64,000 nucleotides of DNA from Peronospora farinosa (GCA_947646735.1 CANTFK010000285.1:91545-155544), one strand, 5' to 3'. Positions 1 through 11,023 are shown, numbered from the stretch's first letter. Made by a program: numbers and translations. Notes: a model not told the origin generated them from the letters alone.

Positions 1-2224
1 CAAACAGCACGACCGTCGACAGCGTCAGCCACAGACCGAACGTGATCGACGAAATGAAGATCTCCTTCAGCTTCCACGAGTCCGGGTACGGTGACGCAAC
101 CACATTGTCCTTCGAGATCGTCAGAATCGTGCCGTCGTTCAGGATGGCCAGAATCACCACAAGAATAGGAGGGAAGTACCAGTTCCACGCTACCGTCAGG
201 ATGCCGAACGTAAACACAATACGCACCGTCATGGCGATAGAGTACATGGCGTAGTTCTTCATGCGCAGGAAAATCTCACGACTCATGCGAATGGCCGTGA
301 TGATCACACTCAGACCGGGCGAAACTAGCACAATGTCAGCAGCAGCACGCGCCGCGTCCGTCGCATCATCCACAGCAATACCAATGTCGGCCTGTGCCAG
401 AGCCGGAGCGTCATTTACACCGTCACCCGTCATGCCCACAACCTTGTCCAGCGACTGCAGGTGCTTCACGATCTCAAACTTGTGCTCAGGGAACACCTGA
501 GCGAAACCGTCCGTGTCATAGATCATCTGCGCCAGGTTCAGTCCAGGAGGAGGAGCAGTGTTAAAGAAAGAAGTGTCCAAAATGTTCGTAGGCATTCCCA
601 ACTGACGGCACGTCTCCACAGCAATGGCTTTCTGGTCACCCGTGACCATCTTCACCGCAATGCCCAGAGCAATGGCCTTCTTCACAGTGTCCGCCGTGTC
701 GTGGCGAGGGGGGTCGAACAGCGGCAACAGACCAATCATCTGCCACTCACATTCCTCCACCGGAACATCACCGCAGCGAGAGATACCCACACCCAGACCA
801 CGATAGCCGCGCGAAGCAAACTCGTCGATGCGCTCTTCAACCTCCATGCGAAGAACATCCGCGTTCACGTCCATGTCCAACACCACCTGCGGGGCACCCT
901 TCACGGCACGGAAGATCTCGCCAGTTCGATTGTCCTTCAGCTTAGCAATCGTACGCTTCGTTGTGGGGTCAAACGGCGTGTAGTGCAGCAGTGTGTACTC
1001 GTTCCACATCGTAGCATGGCCCGGGTATGTGTTGTGGCACACTACGTCGATAGCTTCATTGTTCTCCGTACGAGCAGACAGAGCGCCGTACTTGAGGATG
1101 TCGTCCCCCGTAAAGTTATTGTACGGGATCAAGTTGTCCATGTCCACAGAAAGCTGGTTCAGCGTCAGTGTACCCGTCTTGTCCGAGCACAACACCTCCA
1201 TCGAAGCCATCTCTTCGATACACGTCAGACGCGTCACAATGGCGTTCTCCTTGGCCAAAGCCGACGAACCGATGGCAAGTGTCACCGACAGTACAGTCGG
1301 CATTGCCACGGGGATACCGCCCACAATCAACACCAGGATGTTAGCGACACCCAGACAACCGTCCGTTACGATCACACATGGGTTCTGCGAGGAACGACCG
1401 GCCATTTGCACCAGCAGCTCCACCACGCACCAGAATGCGATCGACACCATACAAAAGTTGCCTACAGTTGTCAGCACCATCTGCAGACGACCGTGAGAGT
1501 CTGCGGACGCAATCTTCTCAGCAGCACGACCAAGGAATGTGTTCACACCCGTGCTAGTCACGACAGCCTCAATCTCACCCTGTTTCACCACAGAACCAGA
1601 GTATCCCTCGTCTCCCTCCTTCTTTGTCACGGGTAGTGACTCACCAGTCAGTGACGATTGATCCACTTTAACAGCATCACCTTCGAGGAACTTGAGATCG
1701 GCTGGAATCACGTCGCCTAGACGTACACGTAGCACATCACCAGGGACTAGCAAGTCCGCTGGAATGTTTTTAATCTCTCCATCACGAAACACTTTTGCCT
1801 CCGGTGCCAATTGACCCATCAAAGCCGATACAGCATCACCAGCTTGTACTTCTTCCAAGTATCCAATGCATGCATTTAGCAGCAATAGGAAGAGAATCAA
1901 TGCAAAATCAGCATAATCCAGCAATACAATTGATAAAATAGCAGCTACTTCCATGGCCCAGGACAAAGGATTCCACATAAATCCCATAAAAAGCTTCAAC
2001 TTGTTTACTTTTTCTTCTGGTAATTTGTTGGGACCATATTCAGCTAAACGTTTCTCAGCTTCATGAGATGTGAGACCTTCGCGACATGATTTAAGCTTGT
2101 CAAGTGCTGCATTAAGTGGCACTTGGGCCCATTGAATTTGACCGACATCGTTTGTATAATTCTTGACATCATTAGGTGTTACCAATGACATGTACGACGG
2201 ATTGCCTTCTGCACCACCAGCCAT
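1..2224 (-). CDS. PMA: Plasma membrane H+-ATPase, copy 1 (3' part beyond window)
   Basis: N-terminal ~741 codons of a P3A-type proton pump; the start codon is at 2222-2224 and the frame stays open to the window edge. It is almost base-for-base identical to the gene at 6275-9487 (offset 7263); I noticed only a few differences in 2.2 kb, including Val instead of Ala at residue 15. It contains the TGES actuator loop, the CSDKTGT phosphorylation motif and the GDGVNDAP hinge motif. By family it pumps H+ out of the cell with ATP and energises nutrient uptake. Homology with the other copies runs upstream to about 2361, then the promoters differ. It lies head-to-tail with copy 2, separated by a LINE relic. 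The missing C-terminus cannot be judged here. Confidence 0.95.
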   Translation of the reverse strand, partial: MAGGAEGNPSYMSLVTPNDVKNYTNDVGQIQWAQVPLNAALDKLKSCREGLTSHEAEKRLAEYGPNKLPEEKVNKLKLFMGFMWNPLSWAMEVAAILSIVLLDYADFALILFLLLLNACIGYLEEVQAGDAVSALMGQLAPEAKVFRDGEIKNIPADLLVPGDVLRVRLGDVIPADLKFLEGDAVKVDQSSLTGESLPVTKKEGDEGYSGSVVKQGEIEAVVTSTGVNTFLGRAAEKIASADSHGRLQMVLTTVGNFCMVSIAFWCVVELLVQMAGRSSQNPCVIVTDGCLGVANILVLIVGGIPVAMPTVLSVTLAIGSSALAKENAIVTRLTCIEEMASMEVLCSDKTGTLTLNQLSVDMDNLIPYNNFTGDDILKYGALSARTENNEAIDVVCHNTYPGHATMWNEYTLLHYTPFDPTTKRTIAKLKDNRTGEIFRAVKGAPQVVLDMDVNADVLRMEVEERIDEFASRGYRGLGVGISRCGDVPVEECEWQMIGLLPLFDPPRHDTADTVKKAIALGIAVKMVTGDQKAIAVETCRQLGMPTNILDTSFFNTAPPPGLNLAQMIYDTDGFAQVFPEHKFEIVKHLQSLDKVVGMTGDGVNDAPALAQADIGIAVDDATDAARAAADIVLVSPGLSVIITAIRMSREIFLRMKNYAMYSIAMTVRIVFTFGILTVAWNWYFPPILVVILAILNDGTILTISKDNVVASPYPDSWKLKEIFISSITFGLWLTLSTVVLF

Positions 2225-2343
2225 TTTGATGGGGGCTGGTTAGAAAGTCTTGGAATACAAAAGACAGATCAGACGATCAAAATGAGGTCAAAAGCTTTTG
2301 ATTGTCTCGTGTCTTGAGATGGAAAAACGGGTGACCGCCAAGA

Positions 2344-2362
2344 GGAAAATTGAAGAATGAGA
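2344..2362 (-). promoter_or_regulatory. Oomycete core promoter (Inr + FPR) of H+-ATPase copy 1
   Basis: On the minus strand the sequence reads TCTCATTCTTCAATTTTCC. It fits the oomycete Inr (YCAYTYY) directly followed by the FPR element (CAWTTTNYY), about 120 bp upstream of the ATG. The same block stands before all three copies. Confidence 0.75.
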
Positions 2363-2364
2363 AA

Positions 2365-3428
2365 CGGTTTCGGAGATTACTGAATCGTCCGTCCGTCCGT
2401 CAACGGTGCTTGTGGAGCTGATCGACCCACGGATTGGACAATATATCACACTTTAAAACCAATCACATTGCTTAAGTAACGGATGCTGCGATTATTATGT
2501 GCTGGACACCATATGCGACGTCGTTTTCATTTTTGATGGGAGGTCGGGGTGAAATTTTAAGGAGAGGTACATACCGTATGCCTATTCAATAGAGCGAGAC
2601 CAGTCTTTAATGTACTCGCTTTTACCTATTGATAGTGTCGACAGTAGGCCGGCTCTTGATCGTTAAGTAGCACGTGATACATAAAACTGATCTGCCGCTG
2701 AGCCGAGACATGGGTGCACAACCCCGTTCTTACACGACATACGATTATTATATTACGACATGTGCTTGTAAGAAATGTGTAGCTTTAGCCAGCTGGTGTT
2801 TCAGCGGTTGTAAGTTTCGCGTTAATGAGGACAGGCAATCAGGAACAAGGTAACGGGTAACTCAACGGATGAGGTGATTCACAGAACAAGCCAGAACAAG
2901 CCTGTGTTGCATGTCCTCATCTTCGTCTTCGATTTGTTGCAACAGGATGGGCATTATTAACAAAGCGAAGCGCATGACAAATGATGACGATTAGACTTTG
3001 GTACAACCATGAGACAAGACCTTTAAGTACTGATCGGGATAAATCGCTTAAGTGAAACGTCGATGACATAGTCGCGTCCTTTGAACAGCACATTGCGAGA
3101 TTGCGGTGCCCAGCACATGATTTTGTGCTATTAATAAGCTTTTTCTGATAAATGACATAGTATAAAGGCTGGCTCGCTATTTTTATTATACGGTTGTATG
3201 CCTGGCACTTGATAAAGCCGGAATAGTGGTCCAATTGGAACGAGTCTAATGCTGTCGCTGATGGTAGACGAGTCGATTTAACCTATTAGTGGTAGGAAGA
3301 TGTCTAGTAGATCCTAAGCTTTGTTAGCAACGTCGGTTCCTCGTTCGAGTCCGGTGGTTATATGGGTTTGTTTGTCACCTGCGGTGACGGTTCTCGGGGT
3401 TGTCTGACAATGACACGTTGACATAGCA
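2365..3428. other. Intergenic stretch upstream of H+-ATPase copy 1
   Basis: No convincing gene. The first ~150 bp is the distal promoter of copy 1: it shares short blocks with the copy 3 promoter (a CCAAT-like TGATTGG, a CAATCCGTGG block and GGACGGAC runs) but is otherwise diverged. The rest holds only short ORFs without recognisable domains. Confidence 0.5.
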
Positions 3429-3429
3429 T

Positions 3430-5485
3430 CAGACGAATTCCTTGAAATTCCGTGTGTGTTCGTCGGAACTCTCGCTTCGCGACCGCGCGAAGTTGCCGCA
3501 TGCCGGTTTTTCTAAAAATCCTGCACGCTGTCGACGATGGTCACGTCCGCTTGCTGAAACGTCACTTTGTTGCGTTGTATCCACAAGCTGGTGATGCAAA
3601 CACTGCTCAGGATGTGCCATATCGTAAGTAGCGTATGCTTGTCTGGATGGTGTAGGGTAAGCTGTTTCTGGACCACCTTGGATAGTCCTGGCACGCGTCT
3701 GCTTGTACTGTTTGCTAGAAAGCACTGCAGAGCCGTCCAAACTCCCATCGTTCTCCTGTCCAGGGGCCGATGAGCTTCTGCCAGCAGGCTTGCGCGCACG
3801 GGCATGTCCGCCAGATGTACTCCAGTGTTTCTTTTACTCCCTGGCAGCAGTGGAGCTTGCGACAACTGTTATCTTGCCCTCGGTCTGGATGGAAGAGCCT
3901 CACTGCCACTTGACGACCCAACTTGGTATCGTTCCTATGATCCTAGAGATTGGTTGACGTCTGTTGTAATGCTACGTACTTTCCCGCGCTGAGTTCTGGA
4001 GCGTCTCCAAAGTACGTGTCAGCGTACCTTTCGAACCTTTTTACCGACGAAACGGTTGTTTCTTCAGGGCCAATAGTACGTGTTTGTTCGCGATAATGTC
4101 GGGCACACTCCATGGAAACCCGTAGATGAGCAAACTTGCATAGAATACGATGCCCCCCTGCATCCTGGCTTTTCCGGAGTCTCTGACAGTCGGCAACCCT
4201 CCTCCAATCCGGCAAATTTCCAATGAATTTCCATCGCTGTCTTGCTCCAGCTGACCTGAGTCTGAGCCCAGCATGATGCCGCTGACGCAGCCGTCGTGGA
4301 GAATTCCCGTGTGTAGGCCTGTGGTAGTGGCGGGGAGGGGGTGGCGCAGGAGTAGGTCCTTTCGTACTTGAGGCCCTCTTACGCTCGGTGCGCTCTCCAA
4401 CGTCAAGCCATCACACGGTTTGTATGCGACGCACTACAATCTGCGGTAGACCAACAGACTCAGCAAGATCATTAGGCCCCATCGTCGCAGCTTGGCTTGT
4501 TGATGCGTGGTTCCGCCTACGTCAGAATGACGAAGGAGTACGTTCGATCTCCAATTCGATGCAGTTGCAATTTCGCTATAGTGCAGGGACGAAATTTTGT
4601 CATAATTCCGTCGCATTAAAACGTTCCCCTGCTGGTCCACAATCCATGGGTGTTCGGCCCAAAATACGCGGGCCAGAATGCTTCCTCTGGTGTCATTGCC
4701 AGTGTGTGACAACATCGTCGAGAGAGCTCCACCCCCCTTCCTCCGTGGTCGTCCAGCTAAGCGCCATCGATGGCAGGCTTTCGAGCTCCGTTGTGTACTG
4801 CTGCTGCCTACCCTCTGTTGTTCGGTAGTGTTGGTAACGACAATGGTCCGATTAACTGCTGGAGCGCGTTTCCAGGGATTCCTGCAATTTTTGGAGAGCT
4901 GCTGTCCTCTTTCTTGGCGCGGAAACATTCTGCTGTCCAATCCAACGTTGCTACGCGGAAAGCCCATGCCTGCCAGGCCAGAAAATAGATAACTCTACAT
5001 TGGGTGAGCCGGAGTATGGCGTGTTTCACCCGCTGCGTCTTGCATGCAGACAGTTTGGAGGCCGACTTCTCCCGCGTGTTGAGCGTGTACAAAAGCGCTA
5101 AATTGATCTTACAGCGACTGGGCTCCGTGCTGATAGAGTGATGCCACATGAATTGCTTTTGAAGGTTTCTTAGCCGTTGCTTTGCCCATCGTGGCATCTC
5201 GAATACTGATGCAGCTAACAACAAGGCTGGCAGCATGACTACTCTGTTGTCGACGCTGGTTGTGAGCTGAGTCAGTCGCCGTTGTACATTGCGAATACGC
5301 ACAGTGCATTCGCAGTTGTAAGCTCCCCCTATTCCATTTGCGTAGCCTAAGTACTGCACCGAATCCCCATGCCGTGAAACTAGTATCCCCGTAAAGATCC
5401 TTACTGTTAAAAACTTGTGTTCCTCACCACCCCCTTCTAGACGCCGCAACGAGAAAGAGCAATGGAGCGCGCAGGCATCTTTCAC
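3430..5485 (-). pseudogene. Degenerate non-LTR (LINE) retrotransposon, 3' part
   Basis: Several overlapping minus-strand reading frames, broken by frameshifts and stops, together resemble the end of a LINE ORF2. The frame 4808-5485 has the post-catalytic RT segment (QYLGY...LP.LL...FEMP, then LRNLQKQFMW), as in L1-like elements. Frames at 3512-3921 resemble the C-terminal region of such ORFs (LLPGSKRNT...ADMP, then a long helical stretch ending LWIQRNKV). No catalytic YADD box or endonuclease domain is visible, so this is a 5'-truncated, old copy. It sits between H+-ATPase copies 1 and 2. The LINE assignment rests on motif recognition only. Confidence 0.6.
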
Positions 5486-6049
5486 ACTTAATGGGCTCTA
5501 TCAAGCCTCGAATAACGCTTGTCGGACGAGATGAAGTTGAGCAGCTCAAAATGTAAAGAAATGAGCTGGCAACGTGACGCGAAATCTTCTAATCCAGCCA
5601 GCTGGTACGTAGCTGTCATGGCTCTCGGTCTGCGCTGAAAGAAGATGATGGTCGAAGATGAACTTTACGCCTTTATGATCCCAAATTGGATTGATGACCT
5701 TTAAGTAGAGGCTGGTTATACTTGAAACGCAGACGTGATCATAGATGAGGAGGAGAGGGGCGTCCCTTTAGCATATGATTTAGAGACTTAAACCCGTTGC
5801 TAGAAGTTTTCCACCACACAATGATCATGTTGCAGTAGCGTGATAAGGTTTGAGATCACTTCGACCTTGGATGAGTTTGCTGTCATGCTGAGAAGGCTTG
5901 ATTCAAAGCATATTATCCATCCGCTAGCGCTATGAGTTTTCGATCTGTTGTCATGTTTCTCTGCTCCAGTCTATTGTATTAGGGATCTGAGTTTCTTACT
6001 AGAGACCTCTAACTCAAATAGAACAACTCAAGACAAAGTAGTACGAACG
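5486..6049. other. Intergenic stretch between LINE relic and H+-ATPase copy 2
   Basis: AT-rich DNA without a supportable gene. Its right end at ~6050 marks the outer edge of the inverted repeat. Confidence 0.5.
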
Positions 6050-6128
6050 ACTTGGTTCATTAGATAAAAACTTTAACTGTATCACTTCTTACTAACTAGG
6101 TAATACGATAAAGCATGAGTCATGCAGA

Positions 6129-6154
6129 CATATACACACAACAGTGTGTATATG
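6129..6154. other. 3' hairpin downstream of H+-ATPase copy 2
   Basis: Perfect 11-bp stem (CATATACACAC / GTGTGTATATG) with a 4-nt loop, about 120 bp past the stop codon and conserved in copy 3. It could fold in the 3' UTR; its function is unknown. Confidence 0.55.
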
Positions 6155-6274
6155 CGACGGACAAGGACGTGTAGTCCATCAGCGATAATGTCCCAAGAGT
6201 GCAAAGAATCTCACACAAACTCCTCTTTCTCCAAGAGCCGCTGCTTCCGCACGCGACCAATAACCTAAGTCTGC

Positions 6275-9200
6275 TTAAACAGTGCGGCTGGCACGGATTG
6301 AACGCTGCGCGTTCGTTACCACAGAGTGCGTCATCGTCGGGTGACCAGCGTTGATGCGCTCCGTGAATGCCTTGCTCGAGTACGCGTTCTTCGTCAGCAT
6401 ATAGTTCACCGCAAACTTGATCACGTCAAGCGGGAACTGCCACACAATGGCCCACAGCCACGCAATCAGCGTGTAGGTGCCGCCACAACCGATCACGGCA
6501 ATACGGTCCGTCGGGTAGCCGCCGAAACCGATCCAGCCCACCACTGAAGCAACGATCTGAGCGAACACGAAAGCGATCAGCAGCAAGTTGCACGGCTTCT
6601 CAGCGAAGAACCAGTTGTTGCTGCCGGCCGTACGTGTTACAAAAATCAGAGCTTGGCCAGAGATGGACACCTGCAAGTACACCAGCGAGCGAAGCACGCC
6701 TTCCTTGCGCTGAATGCCAGGGCCGATCATCTCGTTGTTGCGTGTCCACGTCGAATTCCAGTTGCTAAAACCCCATACGTAGTCACAGAAGCTCACCTGG
6801 TTCGTCAGAGGCACCTCGCCATTACCAATGAAACGCACACCACGGCCCAGCTGAGCAGCGTTGAACACGTCGTAGTCGCCCTTGTAAGCGGCACCGCCCA
6901 TGCCCAACGTGTACGCATACACAAACTGGTTGTATGCAATCTCAGCCGATGGCTTCACGTCGTTCGGAAGCGAGTTAAGGTGCACGTCAGACAGGTCCTC
7001 GAACAAGTTCGAGCGCGAGTCATACTTCTTCTGGTACTGTTTCCAGTACGCGTTAACTGCTTTCTCGCGGAAATTGCCCACGTCCGACAAACTAGCGGCC
7101 TGTGGCACGCTGCCCGTCATCTCACCGCAGCCAGTCGCGTTGTTGTCCATCACACACATCTGGTACTGATCCTGGAAAAAGTCATGGCATTCCTCCTTCA
7201 TGCAGCTCGCGCACAAATTCTCAGCACCAGTTCTCTCAAAACCACTCGAGTTGTTCACAACACCAAACAGCACGACCGTCGACAGCGTCAGCCACAGACC
7301 GAACGTGATCGACGAAATGAAGATCTCCTTCAGCTTCCACGAGTCCGGGTACGGTGACGCAACCACATTGTCCTTCGAGATCGTCAGAATCGTGCCGTCG
7401 TTCAGGATGGCCAGAATCACCACAAGAATAGGAGGGAAGTACCAGTTCCACGCTACCGTCAGGATGCCGAACGTAAACACAATACGCACCGTCATGGCGA
7501 TAGAGTACATGGCGTAGTTCTTCATGCGCAGGAAAATCTCACGACTCATGCGAATGGCCGTGATGATCACACTCAAACCGGGCGAAACTAGCACAATGTC
7601 AGCAGCAGCACGCGCCGCGTCCGTCGCATCATCCACAGCAATACCAATGTCGGCCTGTGCCAGAGCCGGAGCGTCATTTACACCGTCACCCGTCATGCCC
7701 ACAACCTTGTCCAGCGACTGCAGGTGCTTCACGATCTCAAACTTGTGCTCAGGGAACACCTGAGCGAAACCGTCCGTGTCATAGATCATCTGCGCCAGGT
7801 TCAGTCCAGGAGGAGGAGCAGTGTTAAAGAAAGAAGTGTCCAAAATGTTCGTAGGCATTCCCAACTGACGGCACGTCTCCACAGCAATGGCTTTCTGGTC
7901 ACCCGTGACCATCTTCACCGCAATGCCCAGAGCAATGGCCTTCTTCACAGTGTCCGCCGTGTCGTGGCGAGGGGGGTCGAACAGCGGCAACAGACCAATC
8001 ATCTGCCACTCACATTCCTCCACCGGAACATCACCGCAGCGAGAGATACCCACACCCAGACCACGATAGCCGCGCGAAGCAAACTCGTCGATGCGCTCTT
8101 CAACCTCCATGCGAAGAACATCCGCGTTCACGTCCATGTCCAACACCACCTGCGGGGCACCCTTCACGGCACGGAAGATCTCGCCAGTTCGATTGTCCTT
8201 CAGCTTAGCAATCGTACGCTTCGTTGTGGGGTCAAACGGCGTGTAGTGCAGCAGTGTGTACTCGTTCCACATCGTAGCATGGCCCGGGTATGTGTTGTGG
8301 CACACTACGTCGATAGCTTCATTGTTCTCCGTACGAGCAGACAGAGCGCCGTACTTGAGGATGTCGTCCCCCGTAAAGTTATTGTACGGGATCAAGTTGT
8401 CCATGTCCACAGAAAGCTGGTTCAGCGTCAGTGTACCCGTCTTGTCCGAGCACAACACCTCCATCGAAGCCATCTCTTCGATACACGTCAGACGCGTCAC
8501 AATGGCGTTCTCCTTGGCCAAAGCCGACGAACCGATGGCAAGTGTCACCGACAGTACAGTCGGCATTGCCACGGGGATACCGCCCACAATCAACACCAGG
8601 ATGTTAGCGACACCCAGACAACCGTCCGTTACGATCACACATGGGTTCTGCGAGGAACGACCGGCCATTTGCACCAGCAGCTCCACCACGCACCAGAATG
8701 CGATCGACACCATACAAAAGTTGCCTACAGTTGTCAGCACCATCTGCAGACGACCGTGAGAGTCTGCGGACGCAATCTTCTCAGCAGCACGACCAAGGAA
8801 TGTGTTCACACCCGTGCTAGTCACGACAGCCTCAATCTCACCCTGTTTCACCACAGAACCAGAGTATCCCTCGTCTCCCTCCTTCTTTGTCACGGGTAGT
8901 GACTCACCAGTCAGTGACGATTGATCCACTTTAACAGCATCACCTTCGAGGAACTTGAGATCGGCTGGAATCACGTCGCCTAGACGTACACGTAGCACAT
9001 CACCAGGGACTAGCAAGTCCGCTGGAATGTTTTTAATCTCTCCATCACGAAACACTTTTGCCTCCGGTGCCAATTGACCCATCAAAGCCGATACAGCATC
9101 ACCAGCTTGTACTTCTTCCAAGTATCCAATGCATGCATTTAGCAGCAATAGGAAGAGAATCAATGCAAAATCAGCATAATCCAGCAATACAATTGATAAA

Positions 9201-9487
9201 ATAGCAGCTACTTCCATGGCCCAGGACAAAGGATTCCACATAAATCCCATAAAAAGCTTCAACTTGTTTACTTTTTCTTCTGGTAATTTGTTGGGACCAT
9301 ATTCAGCTAAACGTTTCTCAGCTTCATGAGATGTGAGACCTTCGCGACATGATTTAAGCTTGTCAAGTGCTGCATTAAGTGGCACTTGGGCCCATTGGAT
9401 TTGACCGACATCGTTTGTATAATTCTTGACATCATTAGGTGTTGCCAATGACATGTACGACGGATTGCCTTCTGCACCACCAGCCAT
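6275..9487 (-). CDS. PMA: Plasma membrane H+-ATPase, copy 2 (complete)
   Basis: Intronless 1070-residue P3A-type H+-ATPase of the plasma membrane; ATP hydrolysis drives H+ export. The cation-ATPase N-terminal domain comes first, then TGES (residues 193-196), the phosphorylated Asp in CSDKTGT (D348), GDGVNDAP (600-607) and about ten membrane segments. Between roughly residues 745 and 935 it has a large cysteine-containing, presumably extracellular loop with N-glycosylation sequons (NNS, NAT, NST). Fungal and plant pumps lack this loop, but oomycete PMAs are known to have it; it explains the length of 1070 versus ~920-950. A plant-type long C-terminal autoinhibitory tail is absent. It differs from copy 3 at residue 827 (Asn here, Lys there). 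Confidence 0.97.
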   Translation of the reverse strand: MAGGAEGNPSYMSLATPNDVKNYTNDVGQIQWAQVPLNAALDKLKSCREGLTSHEAEKRLAEYGPNKLPEEKVNKLKLFMGFMWNPLSWAMEVAAILSIVLLDYADFALILFLLLLNACIGYLEEVQAGDAVSALMGQLAPEAKVFRDGEIKNIPADLLVPGDVLRVRLGDVIPADLKFLEGDAVKVDQSSLTGESLPVTKKEGDEGYSGSVVKQGEIEAVVTSTGVNTFLGRAAEKIASADSHGRLQMVLTTVGNFCMVSIAFWCVVELLVQMAGRSSQNPCVIVTDGCLGVANILVLIVGGIPVAMPTVLSVTLAIGSSALAKENAIVTRLTCIEEMASMEVLCSDKTGTLTLNQLSVDMDNLIPYNNFTGDDILKYGALSARTENNEAIDVVCHNTYPGHATMWNEYTLLHYTPFDPTTKRTIAKLKDNRTGEIFRAVKGAPQVVLDMDVNADVLRMEVEERIDEFASRGYRGLGVGISRCGDVPVEECEWQMIGLLPLFDPPRHDTADTVKKAIALGIAVKMVTGDQKAIAVETCRQLGMPTNILDTSFFNTAPPPGLNLAQMIYDTDGFAQVFPEHKFEIVKHLQSLDKVVGMTGDGVNDAPALAQADIGIAVDDATDAARAAADIVLVSPGLSVIITAIRMSREIFLRMKNYAMYSIAMTVRIVFTFGILTVAWNWYFPPILVVILAILNDGTILTISKDNVVASPYPDSWKLKEIFISSITFGLWLTLSTVVLFGVVNNSSGFERTGAENLCASCMKEECHDFFQDQYQMCVMDNNATGCGEMTGSVPQAASLSDVGNFREKAVNAYWKQYQKKYDSRSNLFEDLSDVHLNSLPNDVKPSAEIAYNQFVYAYTLGMGGAAYKGDYDVFNAAQLGRGVRFIGNGEVPLTNQVSFCDYVWGFSNWNSTWTRNNEMIGPGIQRKEGVLRSLVYLQVSISGQALIFVTRTAGSNNWFFAEKPCNLLLIAFVFAQIVASVVGWIGFGGYPTDRIAVIGCGGTYTLIAWLWAIVWQFPLDVIKFAVNYMLTKNAYSSKAFTERINAGHPTMTHSVVTNAQRSIRASRTV

Positions 9488-9606
9488 TTTGATGGGGGCT
9501 GGTTAGAAAGTCTTGGAATACAAAAGACAGATCAGACGATCAAAATGAGGTCAAAGGCTTTTGATTGTCTCGTGTCTTTAGATGAAAAAACGGGTGACCG
9601 CCAAGA

Positions 9607-9625
9607 GGAAAATTGAAGAATGAGC
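9607..9625 (-). promoter_or_regulatory. Oomycete core promoter (Inr + FPR) of H+-ATPase copy 2
   Basis: The minus strand reads GCTCATTCTTCAATTTTCC, a perfect match to the published oomycete supra-motif GCTCATTYYNCAWTTTNYY. It lies ~120 bp upstream of the ATG, so the leader would be about that long. Confidence 0.85.
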
Positions 9626-11004
9626 AAGACTTTGGTCGTATCCGTCCATCCTGCTTCTGAGCCGACTGATTGATTGGATAAAAATACGTGACACACAGCA
9701 ACCAATTATATTGAAGATCATGCGGGTCGAACCAGCAAAAAAGAGCATTGAAGTTTACAAAAACAAGTCAAACGTGACATGGGGTGATCATTACAATATG
9801 CGACACTATCAGAATTTTATTTATCAGAAGGACAAAAACATTGTAGCGGCTGATTCTAGGGATCCAGTGGCAATGCCTGTTGACGGCCTGCTGTTTATGC
9901 AATTCGTTGTGTGGTTAATCCCAAATCTACTGCTGAACTGAAACATGAGGTAACTGAGGTGCGCAAAACACTAGCCGCAATGGTGCTAGATTGACAGATA
10001 TGCACCTCCTCGTAACAGCATTGAGGCATCTCTGTTGACACTGGACTAGCATAACTCATATTGCAGCAGCGTTGACGAGAAACACGTGCCAGGTAACGGC
10101 CAAACCAGCGGCTGTAGAAGTGGTGATGTATCTTTAGATCTGATGGCCGCAGTGTGGTCACATGGATCAAGTCTCCGCAGCGAGATTCACAGAGTTAATG
10201 GTACATGTACGTGGCGACACTTTAAATTCCCACCGTCTGAAAAATCCACACCACACAAGCGGCTGTTGTGTTACTGCTTCGTTACAAGCCTTATTACACG
10301 TGTGACGCAGACTCGAGTTTCCGCATCCCCGGCAAACTTATTGTACGTTAAGAGACAATCCTAGCTATATGAAGGCGGGTGTTGGCGACTGTACTCACCA
10401 CCGCCGCTACAAGCTTCTGCTTCGGCCGGAGATGTGTTGTACATACGCCAATATACAGCATTGACAGGCACATGTACTTGAAACAATGTGTTGCGTTGCA
10501 ACGCAGCGTTTCCCGATGCTGGAAACAGGTAATCTGATAACGGGAACTAAGCGATGCATACGAGCAGGAGGAAGGCCTGCGTTGAAGACAGCTGCGCTGC
10601 TCCGCCTTCCAGATGAGATTTATATGCAGTACGATGGGCATCGGACGAAGAAAGCGCTGGCAACTTGCTTCTAATACTGGTCGGGGTCTACACAATGTTG
10701 AGATCCAGTCAATGATTGACGTGACACTATCAGATTAGAGCGAAATTATCTGATACCGTTGAAGGGGTGTACTGTACCTCTCGTATGGAATATCACAAAA
10801 CATTCTTTTAATAAATCTTTAGTATTGTCGCATATGGTGTGTATCACGTAACGGATTGATTAAACCCGCTCTTTCCACTGGTTCTGGTCGAAGAATCTCG
10901 CTCTACACTCTAAATTGTGATTGGCTGCTGTATGTCACTTATTGTCTAATCCGTGGCTCGGAATTAGTGCCATCAAAGAAGATGGACGGACGCGACCGAA
11001 GGCA
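9626..11004. other. Spacer between the inverted H+-ATPase copies (two divergent promoters)
   Basis: About 1.4 kb of unique DNA between the divergently transcribed copies 2 and 3. No ORF of note. Both ends carry short promoter blocks shared between the copies in opposite orientation: an inverted CCAAT box within ATTGGYTGCTGT, a second CCAAT-like site, and GATGGACGGA followed by a CGACC block. The rest shows no similarity between the two sides, so the two promoters have diverged. Confidence 0.6.
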
Positions 11005-11023
11005 TCTCATTCTTCAATTTTCC
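11005..11023 (+). promoter_or_regulatory. Oomycete core promoter (Inr + FPR) of H+-ATPase copy 3
   Basis: TCTCATTCTTCAATTTTCC matches Inr plus FPR, 121 bp before the ATG at 11144. It is identical to copy 1 and differs from copy 2 only in the leading base or two. Confidence 0.8.

Larger units (their letters stand above)
6050..9625. repeat. Left arm of ~3.6-kb inverted repeat (H+-ATPase copy 2)
   Basis: This segment is the reverse complement of about 11005-14580, with very few mismatches across the coding region. It includes the whole gene, ~125 bp of core promoter/5' leader and ~225 bp downstream of the stop codon. Outside these limits the similarity drops abruptly. A partial direct copy of the same unit occupies 1-2361. 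Confidence 0.9.

Noticed and set aside
461..1636. 391-codon open frame opposite the H+-ATPase (also at 7724-8899 and 11732-12907)
   Set aside because: It lies fully antisense to a conserved coding region, is His/Arg-rich as expected from the complement of biased codons, and recurs only because the gene is repeated.
3345..3370. T-loop-like GTTCGAGTCC
   Set aside because: The flanking T stem does not pair and there is no A box upstream.
6653..7357. 234-codon open frame antisense to the pump C-terminus
   Set aside because: Codon-bias shadow of the H+-ATPase gene; no domain.
9711..9941. 76-codon frame in the spacer of the palindrome
   Set aside because: No domain, no promoter, within a likely promoter region.
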